NCBI GenBank assembly: GCA_021397845.1
Contig: CM038047.1
Coordinates: 40,403,210-40,467,209 of the forward strand
DNA length: 64,000 bases
Direction of reading: 5' to 3'
Source of the DNA: Areca catechu
Lineage: Eukaryota > Streptophyta > Magnoliopsida > Arecales > Arecaceae
Made by a program: the position numbers and the translations under genes. The number at the start of each line of letters is the position of its first letter. Positions within the stretch are counted from its first letter, which is position 1. The notes under the pieces were generated by a model that saw only the letters and a program-made list of their open reading frames with translations, was not told the DNA's origin and searched no databases. Shown piece by piece: positions 11,001-23,205 of this stretch.

Positions 11001-13057
11001 TGTTGGAAAATGTGTCCCAAAGCCAATTTCTACTGTAAACAGTTGTACATTTGATATAATTATATATGAATTATATTATTGAATAAAATGTTTATTCTGG
11101 CAGTTCATCACTATTTCATCTTTCTGTAATGAGTTCTTCAGTGATGAAGTCCTTAGGACTATTTGTATGTGATATAGAGAGGATATATCATATAGTCCTA
11201 AAATTGTTCACGACCAAATGATACACTTATTTCAGGATGATAGTATATCAAGTATAGGTCGTTGTGTGCCATAGTCGTTGGTTGTCCTCTTAACCAAGGA
11301 GTGTAGAGACACTGGTATGACATGCAGATGTTGTGTTTGACATTTCATCGAACGTGACCCGTCTGTACTTTTTCTGCCTAGAGTTTTGATATGGACATAG
11401 TTATCCCTCAAACATGAGATCGTCATGGTAGCTTGCGAGCAACTCACTATACTTTGGCACTGGACTATCTGGATTTCTAATCCAGGGATGGAAGGTTTCT
11501 GGGTACAGTTAAGTACTCGTGTAGCGGTGATCGGATCAAGATGGGATTGACCCCTCCAAAGTGTTTGGAGCAGATATCTTACTGTGTTTCAATTTAGCAA
11601 AACCTTGGCCAGGGTAGTCACTGTAAAGTATTACAGGACTTGTGAGATTGAGACACATTGTTGATGGACTTTATGGGTTGGGCAGTTAAACCCTAAGTCT
11701 TCCTGAGCATTGAGGTCAAAGGGATTAATTACAAGGTTTCCATATCTCCTGGTTCTTGATTGTTGCTCTGCAACTTCGACCTATCCGGACATCGGGTGTC
11801 ATTGCTAGATGGCGACTTTGACTGGTATTGGAAATGTTCCAGTGCTACCGGCTTAGTATTCGAACCTATGGGGTCACACACCATAGGGGTTTCTACTTGA
11901 TCTAGTGATCGGAGAACGATTGGGAATCATTCGTGGACTCACAGAGAAAAAGGGTTTTTCTTTATCCAAGTGTCAACACTTGATATTCTTGAAAGTGTCG
12001 ACACTTGTGTAAGTGTCGACAGTTGTTGATTTCGCAAGTGTAGACACTTGATGTCACAAAAAGTTGTGACATGAAATTTTCACTAATAGTTGGTGATGCA
12101 TGGAGGTGAATTAAGTAATGTGATTACTTGATAGCCCATTTTGATTGAGCTATAAAAATCTGGAACGAATCAAATAGGATTTGGTTCAAAATGGGTTTGG
12201 GTCCAATCGGGTTGAACCCAATGTATGCACACTTGATCCAATTGATTTTAGTTATGAATTAAAATCAATTAAAACATTTAATCTGAATTTAAATAAGTTT
12301 AAATTCATTTTTGGGGAGTTATGTAACTTTCCATGACCATAACTCTCCATAACTACCCATTACCACACCTATAACTCCCCACTCTCCCTCTCCCTCTCCA
12401 TCTACTTAAGGGGCTGAAATGGGAGGACGAAAATAAGGGAAAATTCAGCAAATAAATGCTGGAAAAATCAAAGGGAAGAAAGGGAAGAAACTAGGAAAAG
12501 TTCTAGTTTTATAGGTGTGAGATTTTTGAAGAAAAGTGTACATTTTTGTACCTAAAGAGCTAGGTCTTAGGATTGAGTGTTTGGGAAGGGTTCCAACCAC
12601 TCATTCTCCACCTCTTGAGCCTCTTCATTCATTCGGAGAGTCCGGCATCGAAAGAAGAAAAGGAGTCCGGATCAAATCGTTCCACAACAAGCTAGCACTT
12701 GGAGTGGAAGTAGATTTTGAAAGAGCCCTGGTGTGAACCACATGTAGAGGCCGGACACGTGTGCGGCTAAGCAGAGTTCTTCCTCCTGCTCCTGGATCTT
12801 TCACAGCGGAGAGCGTCTCCATTTCATACAAGGTATGGTTTTACATATATAGATATGTTGCTTTGAAATGTTCATAGCATGAATTCATGATTTCACTGTT
12901 TATATTAATCATTCATGCAAGATCTTGGGACAAGTAGCATAGAAAAGTTTTAAAGCATGCTTAGATTAAATGTTAATCATTTTATCATGCTTCCACTGCA
13001 TGTTATTTTGAAAAAGTTTTAAAATACAAAGCATGCTCGGTACTAGTTTTCCTTTCA
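11001..13057 (+). repeat. Copia-A 3' LTR
   Basis: 2057 bases, TGTTGGAAAATG to TTTCCTTTCA, close match to 3097-5152. The ORF-like stretches in it are mirrored in the 5' LTR and are not genes. Confidence 0.96.
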
Positions 13058-13062
13058 ACCCC
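13058..13062. repeat. Target-site duplication of Copia-A, right copy
   Basis: ACCCC immediately after the 3' LTR, identical to 3092-3096. Confidence 0.93.
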
Positions 13063-14111
13063 TTGGCAACCAGACGGGCTTTATGGGTCTCTACCTTCCC
13101 ATCTGCGCCCCTTTTCCTCTTGAAGATCCATTTACACCCGATGGATTTTATTCCTTCAGGCGGATTAACCAATGTCCAAACATTGTTGATTTCCATGGAC
13201 TCCATTTCGGATCGCATGGCTCCAAGCCATGTCTCAGAGTCAGATCTCTGAAGTGCTTCCATATAGGTGATCGGATCCTCATTGTTCTCATCGAGCTCAA
13301 TGGGATCGCCGTCCCGGACCAAGAAACCGTAGTATCTGTCCGGGTGACGCGGTATTCTACCGGATCTCCTAATGGGTTCTGGGTGTGATTCAATCACAGC
13401 CGGTTCTACAATGTCCTTAGAGTGTGTAGGTTCTTCTATTGGCTGAACTTCATCAAGTTCAATCTTAGAAGCTATAGTTCCTTCTCCAAGGAACTCCTTT
13501 TCCAAAAAGATAGCTCTAAGAGCAACAAACACCTTTTGTTCATTCTCCAAGTAGAAGAAATACCCTTTGGTTTCCTTAGGATAACCAATGAATAAACACC
13601 TGTCAGACTTAGGACTAAGTTTGTCTGAGTCTAAACACTTTACGTAAGCCGGACAACCCCAGACCCGAAGGTGTGAGATCGAGGGTTTACGCCCATTCCA
13701 CATCTCATACGGAGTAGAGACAACAAACTTACTTGGAACATTATTTAATAAGTAACAGGCTGTCTGAAGCGCATATCCCCAAAAGGATAGCGACAGAGTT
13801 GCAAAGCCCATCATGGATCGAACCATGTCCAACAAGGTTTGATTCCTCCTTTCGGACACACCATTCCACTGTGGTGTTCCTGGAGGAGTCCGCTAAGAGA
13901 GAATTCCATTCTCATCAAGATATGTCAAAAAATCACCAGATAAGTATTCACCACCTCGATCAGATCGAAGGGTTTTAATACTTTTTCCAGTTTGCTTTTC
14001 TACTTCATTACGGTATCGTTTGAACATTTCAAACGATTCAGACTTATGTCTCATTAAAAAGACATAACCGAATCTTGAAAAGTCGTCTGTAAAAGTAATG
14101 AAATATTTGTA
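13058..14111 (-). pseudogene. Copia-B integrase C-terminal half and RT N-terminus
   Basis: Reading down the minus strand, a TGA at about 14112 follows VSARE, then YKYFITF, RSDRGGEY, a TAG near 13893 (after GILS), then NGVSERRNQ and the integrase C-terminal and linker region. The RT start ends at KARLVAKG, where Copia-A begins. Both stops fall where Copia-A has a sense codon (Gly and Gln). The D and E of the DDE triad seen here are intact; the first D lies in the upstream piece (HTDVCGP). Confidence 0.9.
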
Positions 14112-15647
14112 TCATTCTCTGGCACTAACTGTCATCGGTCCACATACATCAGTATGTATTAGACTTAGAAGTTCTATAGCTCGTTCACCCTTTCCAGTAA
14201 AAGGTGACTTGGTCATTTTACCAAGTAAATAGGATTCACAAGTGGGCAGTGATTCAGAATCACTGACCTCGAGAAGTCCATCTCCTCGCATCTTGTTTAT
14301 CCTATTTTGGTTAATATGACCTAGTCTACAGTGCCAAAGATACAAATTATTGACATTATCTAACCTTGGGCGTTTGCTAGAAGTGTATATTACACTAACA
14401 TGCCTTGATAGTACATATATGCCATTATTTAATCTAGCTTTCATTATAACAGAGTTATTCAAAATAACATTGCAAAATTCTCCTTTTATTGAAAGTTCAA
14501 AACCATAATTGGCCAAAAGGCCTACAGAGATTATGCTCATAATGAAACTAGGATAATAGTGACAGTCGACTAGTTCGACAGTACAAGACTCAAAGACAAG
14601 ACGCAGGACTCCAACCGCCAGTACTGGAACACGATTTCCATTCCCGACACTCAGAAACTGTTCTCCATCTTCAAATCTTCTGCTAACTTGAAGTCCCTGT
14701 AACGAATTACAAACATGAATTGGACTACCAGTATCCAATACCCAGTTAGCAGTATCAACAATTGAGTAATTACAAGGTTTTATCATATAAATACCTTGTT
14801 CAGCAGACTTCTGCTTTCTCGGCCTGTTCGGATCAAGGGACGCAATATAAAGAGGACAGTTCCTCTTCCAGTGTCCCTTCTTCTTGCAGTAGAAACATTC
14901 TGCAGAAGATTGATCAGCCTTATACTTCCTGGTCTGACTAGGGCCAGGAGCATTCTGTACCTTCTTTTCCTTTTTATTTATTTTCTTTTTTCCTTTCTTA
15001 AAGGGACAACGACCTCTACTTCCTCCCACTAAATTCACCACCCCCTTATTCAGTTGGTGGTCTTTCTCGAAAGTCTGCAGCAACCCCAAAAGACTATGGT
15101 AGTTTAATGCAGGCTTGTTCATTCTGTAATGATCAAGAAAGTCAAGATAGGAGGAGGGAAGAGAATTCAGGATCGCATCCTTGCCGAGTTGCTTGTGCAA
15201 GGGGCATCCGAGTTTGCCCAGTTTTTCAATCAGCTCGATCATGTACAATACATGATCAGTGACTGAACCACCATTCGGCATCTTGGAGTTGTAGATGGCA
15301 CAAGACACTTTGTACCGTTCTACATCATCCGGGGTGCCGAAGGATTCCTTCAATTTTTGAAGGATTTCATCAGGTTGGGCCTCCTCGAATTTGCGACTGA
15401 ACTCGTCGTTCATCGCCGCTAACATAATGCACCGGACAGTAGTGCGATCAGAGACCCACTTCAAATAAGCATCTCTGACCGCACTCTGTGCATTAGCGGG
15501 AGGGATTTCAGGTGCCAGATCCGTTATCACATATAGGATCCGTTCATGCTCCAGAACAATTCTTAATCTTTGATACCAACTATTGAAGTTATGACCCTTT
15601 AACTTCTCGTTATCGAGAAGTGACTGGAGCGATAAATTTGAAGACAT
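14112..15647 (-). pseudogene. Copia-B gag-protease-integrase N-terminus
   Basis: Open frame read from ATG at 15647 (MSSNLSLQSLL), chosen because it matches the Copia-A start; the frame extends 17 codons further upstream without homology. It holds a UBN2-type gag, a CCHC knuckle (CFYCKKKGHWKRNC), a lysine-rich stretch before it, the protease site WVLDTGSP, the integrase zinc-finger region (WHCRLGH...CESY) and the first integrase Asp (HTDVCGP). In CESY the last zinc-finger Cys has become Tyr compared with CESC in Copia-A. It ends at an in-frame TGA near 14112. Confidence 0.92.
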
Positions 15648-17156
15648 CTGAAAAGAAAACAAGACCAAATTAGTGTATTGAATTAATAATTTAACCAAAA
15701 GACTTGGACTTTAGTCTAAAGGTTTCTCCCACTAATTTTTCAGATTGGTAGCCTCTAACTCCAATCCGTGAAAATACTTTTTCTCAAGTGGATACTAAAA
15801 TCCAATAGGCCTCGCATGAGCCCGACTAAGGCCGGCTCACCCATACAAGCCTAAAGGTAGGTTCGTAAACCAATTGTTTCCCTAAACAATTTTCAGTATT
15901 TTATTTTGCCCCAGAGAGCACCCCAATCGGCCTAGGGGCCTCCTATTGCGGGTCTCTGGTTAGGTCTAACCATTAAAATGACGAATCCAATGCTTCCAGT
16001 TAACTAAAGACCAAGCCCGACTATGGCCGGCCCACCTGGTCCCGTTAAGGAGGTTGCACTGAACCATCATCGATCAGATAGAAATTCCAGTTGCCGGATG
16101 TACACCCGTTCTATGGAACTGCCGATGCACACCAAGCTAGTGGACACATTTCTATCCAACTTAATGGGAGGCAAAGATACTATCAACTCTTTGACTTAGT
16201 CTTTTTAAGGACCTAATAATTTTAGAGGATTTTTAATTGTGACAGAAGAAAGAGATAAGGACATGGATCATCCTTCCACTGAATCAATCAGATTCCAGGA
16301 GGGTTGAAATAAATCAACAAATGATCCATGGGCACCTATAGATCAGTCAGACTGATCAACTTGGGTGATATGGGTTAACTCGAGTCATTGAGCTTTTCTA
16401 ATCAGTTCTGGTCGACTCGACTAGCCAGGTAGGTGAGATCATGGGTGAGTATCCGCCATTAACCATCTTTCCTAGACACCAACTAAGTTGGCCAGGAAAG
16501 AGGTAGCCTCATACAGCCATGATCACAATGCCAAACCTACCTCGATACCAGTCGGTTTACCAGACTCGATCAGACTAGCCTAAAGACTCGGGCATCCACT
16601 GAGCCACTAATTGGATCCATTTTAGATGAACGGATCAACTATTCTAACTATTAGATAGTTCTAAAGAAGGACCTTAAACAACTTTTGTTTAATCTTCTTA
16701 TTATCCGGTTCAACTAAACTTAGGTCTAACCCAGTTATAGACCCAACTAGTCAGCTAACCCAATTAACCCAAAATGGCTTATGCAAGTGTTTTAGATTTC
16801 ATAAACCTAAAAGATTTTAATAAGCCAAAGATTTAATTAAAACAATTTTAATTAAGTCTCTATGTAAAACAATTTTAAATACCATAAATCATGCATCAAA
16901 AATAGTTTACAAATATTTTATAAAACATGCCTAAAACATGTATCTCAAAATTAAACAATTTTTATTTTTTATTTTTTAATATTCTTTAAGGATCCTTCTG
17001 AAGAGGCCAACACAGACGATCCGCATTGTGTCAAGGATACACGGTCATGGTGAAGGTCTCAACTAGGTTCCAAAAAGAAAACTTGAAACATTTTAAAGAT
17101 TAAACAATTTTTAATCTGTAAACATGCATACTAGATTAGATTACAAATTCAACGTG
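15648..17156 (-). other. Copia-B untranslated leader
   Basis: About 1.5 kb between gag and PBS, similar in wording to the Copia-A leader (for example the GGTTGGCC/GCCGGC segments near 16040 and 15830). I see no coding frame and no copy of the 14-bp palindrome cluster found in Copia-A. Confidence 0.7.
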
Positions 17157-17168
17157 GCTCTGATACCA
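17157..17168 (-). other. Copia-B primer-binding site (tRNA-iMet)
   Basis: Reverse complement reads TGGTATCAGAGC, one base from the LTR end at 17170. Confidence 0.9.
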
Positions 17169-17169
17169 A

Positions 17170-19492
17170 TGAAAGGAAACTAATGCAGGTGGTTTGACAA
17201 GATCCTACACTAGGCATGCAAACATCTGTGGGAGCAGATTGGATTTTAAAACAATTTTTAAAATTCACGCAACGGGTATCTGCTCCGCCAGGAATTAATC
17301 TAAATCTAGTTGCATTTAGGCATACATAAACAATAAAATATTTATAAATTATTAAACAATTTAATCTATCCATGCATGATTAAAAAATAAATTTTCCATA
17401 CCTTTATTTCACCTGGAATAATTCTGGAATAAACCTGGAATAGACTGGAATAACTGGAATAAAGTTATTCCAGTCATCTTCCTCCTTTGGACTCTCTTTT
17501 TGGCTTGCAAAATGTCATCGGAACACCGCCTTCCGGACCTCCGTTTGCTCCCAAATTTGAGTAGCAGGTTCTTGGACAAGTCTTCTTCGATTTTCCACCA
17601 GTTGCTGCAATCAAATCTAAGAAAAAAATTAAATAAATCACCAAATTATGCTGCCAGATTTTTGCAGCAGAATTGGATAGCAGACTTTGGCCTTCGTTTC
17701 GGAGCAGCTGGGGCGATCCCGGCTCGCGAGGTTTGATCCTAGGAGTAGATACTCCCTCTAGAGGGAAGACACGCCCGGGACTCTCGGATCCACCTCCACG
17801 CACGGTACTAGCCATCGGAAGAGGGCTTCATGATCACAGAATTCTGCAGCAGAACTGGGCAGAATTTGAGCTTGAAACAATGGGATTTTCTCTCTCTCCA
17901 AGGCTTCTAAACCCAGCCCAAAACCCTCTTCTTAAGCCTCTCAAAGAAGAGGAATGCCCAGAGCTCTCTCTCTTTAAGCCTCTTTCACGGTGAAAAAATT
18001 CTTTTCTCTTGTTGAAACTCCATTCTCAAAACAGGGACGCAAGTGGATGTTTATATAAGCTGCTGGGAGGGAGAGGGAGGTGGAGCGACGTGAGGTGGAG
18101 AGGCAGCAGCAGTAAACCCGATTAACAAGTCATTAAGGGAGGGATTAAAGCCATTAAGGGAGGAGAAGGGAAGAGACGCGTGCGTTTGGCCTTCATTGGA
18201 CTCGTTTGGGCTTTTGGAACGCTTGGAGTTTTTCTCCAACGTGTATCACCGTGTAAACGGCCGGGAGAAAAAAAACATGGAACCAAAACACCGGTCCAAC
18301 CAAAAATTGGTTCAAACCCAATTTGGTTCAATCCCATTAAACCAAACGGTTCAATCCAATTGAACCTGGTTCAAGGAATAAAATTGGTTCACAACCAATT
18401 TGTGGCCGAAACGAACTCCGAATCAGTTCAAAACTGATTCAGAAAAATCCTGGCGTAGTGCCGGTCAACCCGGAACATTTTCCAGTCGACACAGACAAGG
18501 GCAAGACGGGAAAAGAGTGCTCAAAAAATACTGTGACCATAAAACCGAGACGATTCCCAATTGTAATCGGTATCCGGATCATAGAGTTATCCTCTGTGGC
18601 GTGTGACCTCATAGGTTCGAACCTAAACAGTAGCACTAGAACAATTTCTAGTACCAGCACAGGAAACCATCTAGCAATGGGTCCCGGCGTCCGGATAGGT
18701 CGAAGATGCGGGAGCAAACTATCGAACTTCTGACATATGGTTACCGTATAATTCATCCCTTTGACCTTTAATGCTCATGACGACTGAGATTGGGCTGCCA
18801 ACCCAAACTGAGTCAGTCAACTACGTGTCTCAACCTTGCAAGCCCAGTGACTCTTCACTAGGACTACTCCGACCGAGGATTTGCTAAATTGAGATACTGC
18901 GAGACATTCAATCCAAACTATTTGGACAGGTCAATTCCATCATGGTCCATCACTGCTCCACAAGTACTTGCCTGTACCCAGAAACCTTCCGTCATCGGAT
19001 TAAAAATCCGGGTAGTCCGGCACCAAAACACAAGGAGTTGCTTGCAAGCTACCGTGATGACCTCAGGTCAGAGGGACACATATACCCATATCCAATCATG
19101 AGTATCCCTTTGGCAGAAAGGGGCTGCACGGAGTCACGTTCAATGAGATATCACATATCCCACTTGTAGATCACATCAGTTTCACCACACTCATTTGGTC
19201 AAGAGGACAACCAAACGATGTGAACTACAACAACCTATACTTGATATATTGCCGTCCAGTACAATATATCCTTTGGTTGTGAACAGGGATTAAGGACCAC
19301 TTGATACATCCTCTTTGTATCGAAGTGATTGTAGTCCTAAGGACTTCATCACATGGAAAGAGTTCATTTCAGGGAAAATTAGAATTTGATGAGCTGCCAA
19401 AAATATTATTTTATTAATCCATAAAATGAGTACAATACTGAGCACAACCGTCTACAACCCAGGCGATTGGCTTTGGGACACAATTCCCAACA
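17170..19492 (-). repeat. Copia-B 5' LTR
   Basis: 2323 bases with TG...CA termini (17170 TGAAAGG to CCCAACA 19492 in plus orientation). The first 600 bases have no partner in the window because the 3' LTR is truncated at base 1. Related to the Copia-A LTR, including the GGATT-loop-AATCC hairpin. Confidence 0.95.
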
Positions 19493-20422
19493 CTCCTCTC
19501 CCGGGTGAACCTGCAACAAAGTTCCCAAGGGCGCTGGTGGTGTTCCGGCGGGGGACCCTCCGATGCCTAAGTTAGCAAGAGGTTGAAGGCAACAGAATGG
19601 AAGAATCAATGAAAGAACAGCGCATGGTGAGGGAAGAGCACTTCTAACTTCAAACGGGGTCCCCCGAGTACCTTATATAGGCACGAAACAGTCCAAAATC
19701 CATTAGGGGAGAGGCTGAGAAAGACCGATCTATCCCTAGGAGAATCTGCAGAGTGGCCACGTGGTGCGCAGATACAACGACATCATGAAAGTATTGGAGC
19801 AGGGCTATTGGGATGGCAGGATCCCGTAGTAATATAACGGTGCTTCTAGAATTCCTTGGATGCTAAGGCATGCTTGTCGGACGTCAGCCAAGGGAAAGCC
19901 GGTCGGCCGGACTAAAGGCCAAACCTCTGAAGGATCGTTCTGGCCTCTGCTCTGGTGGGTCGGACCTCTAAAGGTGAGTGACAGGTCGGACCCTAGCAGG
20001 AGAGCGTCGTTCGGACCTTTGCTCCGATGGGTCGGACCTATGAAGGAGAGCGACGGGCCGGACCCTAGCAGGAGGGGGTCGCTCGAACCTCTACTCCAGT
20101 AGGTCGGACCTCTGAAGGAGAGCGACGGGCCGGTCCCTAGCAGGAGAGGGTCGTTTGGATCTCTGCTCCGGTGGGTCAGACCTCTGAAGGAGAGCGACGG
20201 GTCAAACCTTAGCAGGAGAGGGTCGTTTGGACCTCTGCTCCGGTGGGTCGGACCTCTGAAGGAGAGCGACGGGCCAGACCCCAGTAAGAGAGGGTCGTTC
20301 GAATCTCTGTTCCAGTGGGTCGGACCTCTGAAGGAGCAGTAGTCAGAGCCTTGAAGGAGTGGCCTGGTCGGACCGCAAGAATAGGCCAGTTCTGGTTGAG
20401 GGTGAGCCGTCAAGGTACAACA
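19493..20422 (-). repeat. Gypsy-1 3' LTR, truncated by Copia-B
   Basis: Matches 29785-30734 of the other LTR and ends TACAACA at 20422. About 50 bases of the LTR are separated by Copia-B and should lie left of the window. Includes a TATATAGG sequence near 19674. Confidence 0.92.
19930..20340. repeat. 72-bp tandem repeat in Gypsy-1 3' LTR
   Basis: The phrase GGGTCGGACC or a near copy recurs at 19957, 20029, 20101, 20173, 20245 and 20317, an exact 72-bp period. The period is a multiple of three, which is why long meaningless ORFs run through it. Confidence 0.95.
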
Positions 20423-20440
20423 GTTGTCCCCCTTGCCCTT
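20423..20440 (-). other. Gypsy-1 polypurine tract
   Basis: Minus strand reads GGCAAGGGGGACAAC up to the TGTTGTA start of the 3' LTR. Confidence 0.75.
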
Positions 20441-20670
20441 GTGCTTCGAGTGAGTTCATAGGCTCGAAGGGCAAGGGCATTAAATGGCAGTAAATGCATC
20501 AGTCTTTCAGATGATGGCAAATCCGATTTGGCGTGCTGCGATCGGCCACCTTCTGCTCTGATTTTCACTACTGGACAGGTGTCAGCATCTGGTTGGTGAA
20601 GATAGGGGGAGAGTTATTGCTGGTACAGTGCATAGCAGCTGCCCGTTTGAATTTCTAACGTGGTGTGGGG

Positions 20671-20870
20671 CACGTGGCTTCATCAGAGCGGTTGGTGCAC
20701 TTCCCAGAATGATCCATCCGCCATTGCTTCGACAGTCACACGGATCGTGGTTGGATATGATTTGACGCATCCCCTCGGATTCCCATCCAACTCGAAACCC
20801 GCGGTGCCAGCCGTCGGGTCGTGGCACGTGGGGGGAGGCATTGGCAAGCTACCCCTGGATGCCTATAAAA
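20671..20870 (+). promoter_or_regulatory. Candidate promoter of the Gypsy-1 antisense ORF
   Basis: Plus strand: CACGTG G-boxes at 20671-20676 and 20825-20830 and a TATAAAA box at 20864-20870, about 165 bases before the antisense-ORF ATG at 21033. An ATG at 20923 lies between TATA and that start. The arrangement is that of a normal plant RNA polymerase II promoter; activity is inferred. Confidence 0.6.
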
Positions 20871-21032
20871 GAGAGATAGCAGCGCCCAGGAGGAGCTTTC
20901 CACCGTGCTTGCGCTTGAAGAGATGGCGGCCTCCTCCCTCTTTGCTTTAGCCCCTCTTAGAGAACCAGGGAACCAGGTTAGTTCCGTCTCCACCTTCCTC
21001 CATCTTCTTCCTTTTCTGTAACTCCCTTTAGA

Positions 21033-23205
21033 ATGGCTTCTGGGAGTTGGAGTTCGGCTCGTGGACATAAGGAGCCCAGTCCTTTCGACATCTCATCAAC
21101 CATGACCCGAGAGAGGGTCGAAAATCTTAGGATAGTGTATAGCATTCCCTCCACCCTACATCTGACCGTCCCCAGTCGCGAGGGTAGAGTGAACGAACCT
21201 TTAAACTTAGGGGCTCTCCCTCTGTATGAAGACCACCTGAAGGCCGGCATTCATTTCCCGATCCACAGTTTCTTCGTCCAGGTCTTCACCACTTATAGAA
21301 TTACTCCTTCCTAGCTGACCCCGAATAGCATTCGGGTTCTCTGTGACTTCGTAGTTCTATGTCGGGAGGCCAATATCAAGCCGAGGGTGTCCTTGTTTTC
21401 AAACTTTTTCTTGTTGAAGAAGGACTTCCAGAGTCAGGAGTGGTGGATGTTCAGTCCACGCCCTGGCCGGAAGATACTAAAAGGACTTCCATCCACCATT
21501 CACGAATGGAAGTCCCGATACTTTTTTGTAGATAGTTTGGAGTCGTGGGGCTTTGAGTCGGCATGGAGGGAGCCGAGGCCGAATGCTTTGAACGGGGGGA
21601 AGGTCTCGAGGGCTGATGAGGCCGACTTCCATAAACTGGATGACGAGGACCCGAAGTTCATCGACTTCATGCTCCACGAGGGGAGTCTTCATCAGGCTAG
21701 ACTCAGCCGGCACCGGACATTGGGTAGGACGAGAGCCGTAAAGAGAGAGACCCACTACTTTATCTTCTGTCGGCTTCACAACCATATCTTACTTCAATTG
21801 TATTTGTTGACAGGTGGCAAAATGAAGCCAGATCGAACGACCCTTTCGGCGTGATCTGCATAGCGGAGGGCTGTCCGCATTGCGGAACTGACCCCGTAGG
21901 AGCCGAAGAAGCGGGCAGCAGAGCCGGCGCCCGAGAGGCCAAAGAAACAACGGACGACAGAATCGTCCGCTACTGTGGTATCGGTCAAGTCGGGGGATGA
22001 CATGCCTTTGACTGATCGCCAAAGGATTCTGGCATCCGAGAGGTCTTCCTCGGTTGGGCGGCCAGTCGCCCGGGCGGAGGAGAGGCTCCCGACGCCGATC
22101 GGGGCGGACGCGGCTCCTCCGTCCCCGCGGTTGGAGTTGATCGAAGTGGCTTCTCCGAAAGTTAGGGGAAGTCATGCAGAGGAAGGGCCGTCGGCCGTTG
22201 ATGAGAGGGCCGACGGTCCCGGCAGCGAGGAGGAGCGCCAGAAGTGGCGCGATGCCGAGAAGGCCAAAGAGCTGCTTTAGAGGGCCGCCCTCGACGATGA
22301 TGGATGGTCGGTGAATGAGGCCTCTAGGAGTTCCCTCCACCATTTTCTAGGGGTAAGTGTCACATTTCATTTCTCTACTCCGAATCAACAGTTGCCACTT
22401 TCAACTGTATGTATCTGTCGGCAGCTTGTCAAAGACACCTTGCTGATGGACGGTGGCCTGGGCGAGCTGCTGTATCTGAAAGAGAACTTGACCAAGAGGG
22501 CCAAAGCGGTGGAGGTGGCAAGGGACAAGGCTTGGGTGGCGCTGACGGCCTCCAGAGAGGAGGTACTCGGCTTAAGGGCCGTAGTAGAAGAGGTGTCCAC
22601 CCTGCAGGCCGAGTCGGAGGCCTAGAAGAAGCAGTTTGAAGTCTTGCTGGCCCGGGAGAAGGACCGGGAGGCAAGTTTAAAGAATAAGAAGAAGAAGATC
22701 AAGGCTCTGACTCGTCGGCTGACCGTCGAGGAGGGGCGCTTGACCCGAATGTAAGGACTGCGCACAAGGCCACCAAGCAATGGCGGAGAGGTATAAGGGC
22801 TTGCTGAAGACGTCCCAGGAGTTACTGAAGACGGCTGGTGAGAAAGCCGTTGCAACTTATAAAGCCTCCGAGGACTTCACCGAGGAGATGAACGAAGCTG
22901 GGACTGTCGGCTTCGACTACGGGCATGACGAATGTCTGGGGAAGGTCAGTGCAGCCTTTCCCGACCTCTACTTATCATTTCGTCAGCCGCCTAAGCCGGC
23001 AGAAGAGGAGGGCTTGGAGGCGGCGGATCCGACTGCCCGAGCGGCTGATGATCCAATGGAGGTCGTCGTAGGAGTGGCCGGACCGGACGTCCAAGTTGGA
23101 GCCAAGGCAGAGGTAGTCGAAGGGGCCGAGGGGGCTGAAGCGGCTGTTGCTACTGAGGGGGCCGAAGCGGCCATTGTCAGTGTACCTCCCGAGGGTCAGA
23201 CCTAG
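21033..23205 (+). pseudogene. Gypsy-1 antisense ORF (putative gypsy-type transposon protein), decayed
   Basis: Runs opposite to gag-pol. ATG at 21033 starts MASGSWSSARG; the frame continues through one TAG at 21312 into VSLFSNFFLLKKDFQSQ and EWWMFSPRPGRKILKGLP, the type of domain annotated as putative gypsy-type transposon protein (PF04195-like, from memory). Possible introns follow: donor-like GTAAGT near 22350 and acceptor-like CAG near 22428. Further pieces at 21975-22349 and 22430-22625 give a coiled coil, and 22780-23205 carries YGHDECLGKVSAAFPDL plus an acidic Ala/Glu/Val-rich tail. Stops at 22278 and 22623 and a frame change near 22760 break it. Gypsy-2 has the equivalent at 34712-36974. 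Confidence 0.8.

Larger units (their letters stand above)
3097..13057 (+). mobile_element. Copia-A, complete Ty1/copia element nested in Copia-B
   Basis: Full-length plus-strand element of 9961 bases: 5' LTR 3097-5152, PBS 5155-5166, long leader, gag-PR-IN-RT-RNH 7031-10987, PPT 10991-10999, 3' LTR 11001-13057, flanked by perfect ACCCC duplications. The LTRs differ only sparsely by eye, so insertion is recent relative to Copia-B and Gypsy-1. Coding capacity is broken by frameshifts near 9150-9430 and 9725-9745 and a stop near 10399. Its LTR and proteins are recognisably related to Copia-B along their length, so the two are sister families. Confidence 0.96.
1..19492 (-). mobile_element. Copia-B, Ty1/copia LTR retrotransposon, interrupted and cut by the window edge
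   Basis: Minus-strand element. Its 5' LTR is at 17170-19492, followed leftward by a tRNA-iMet primer-binding site, gag-protease-integrase, the start of RT, the inserted Copia-A (3097-13057), the rest of RT-RNase H, a polypurine tract and a 3' LTR that leaves the window at base 1. Base 1 aligns with base 17770 of the other LTR, so about 600 bases of the 3' LTR are missing. Gene order gag-PR-IN-RT-RNH defines Ty1/copia. The integrase has two in-frame stops and RT is split, so the element cannot be autonomous. It sits in the 3' LTR of Gypsy-1; the right flank is CTCCT (19493-19497) and the matching copy should lie off-window. Confidence 0.93.
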
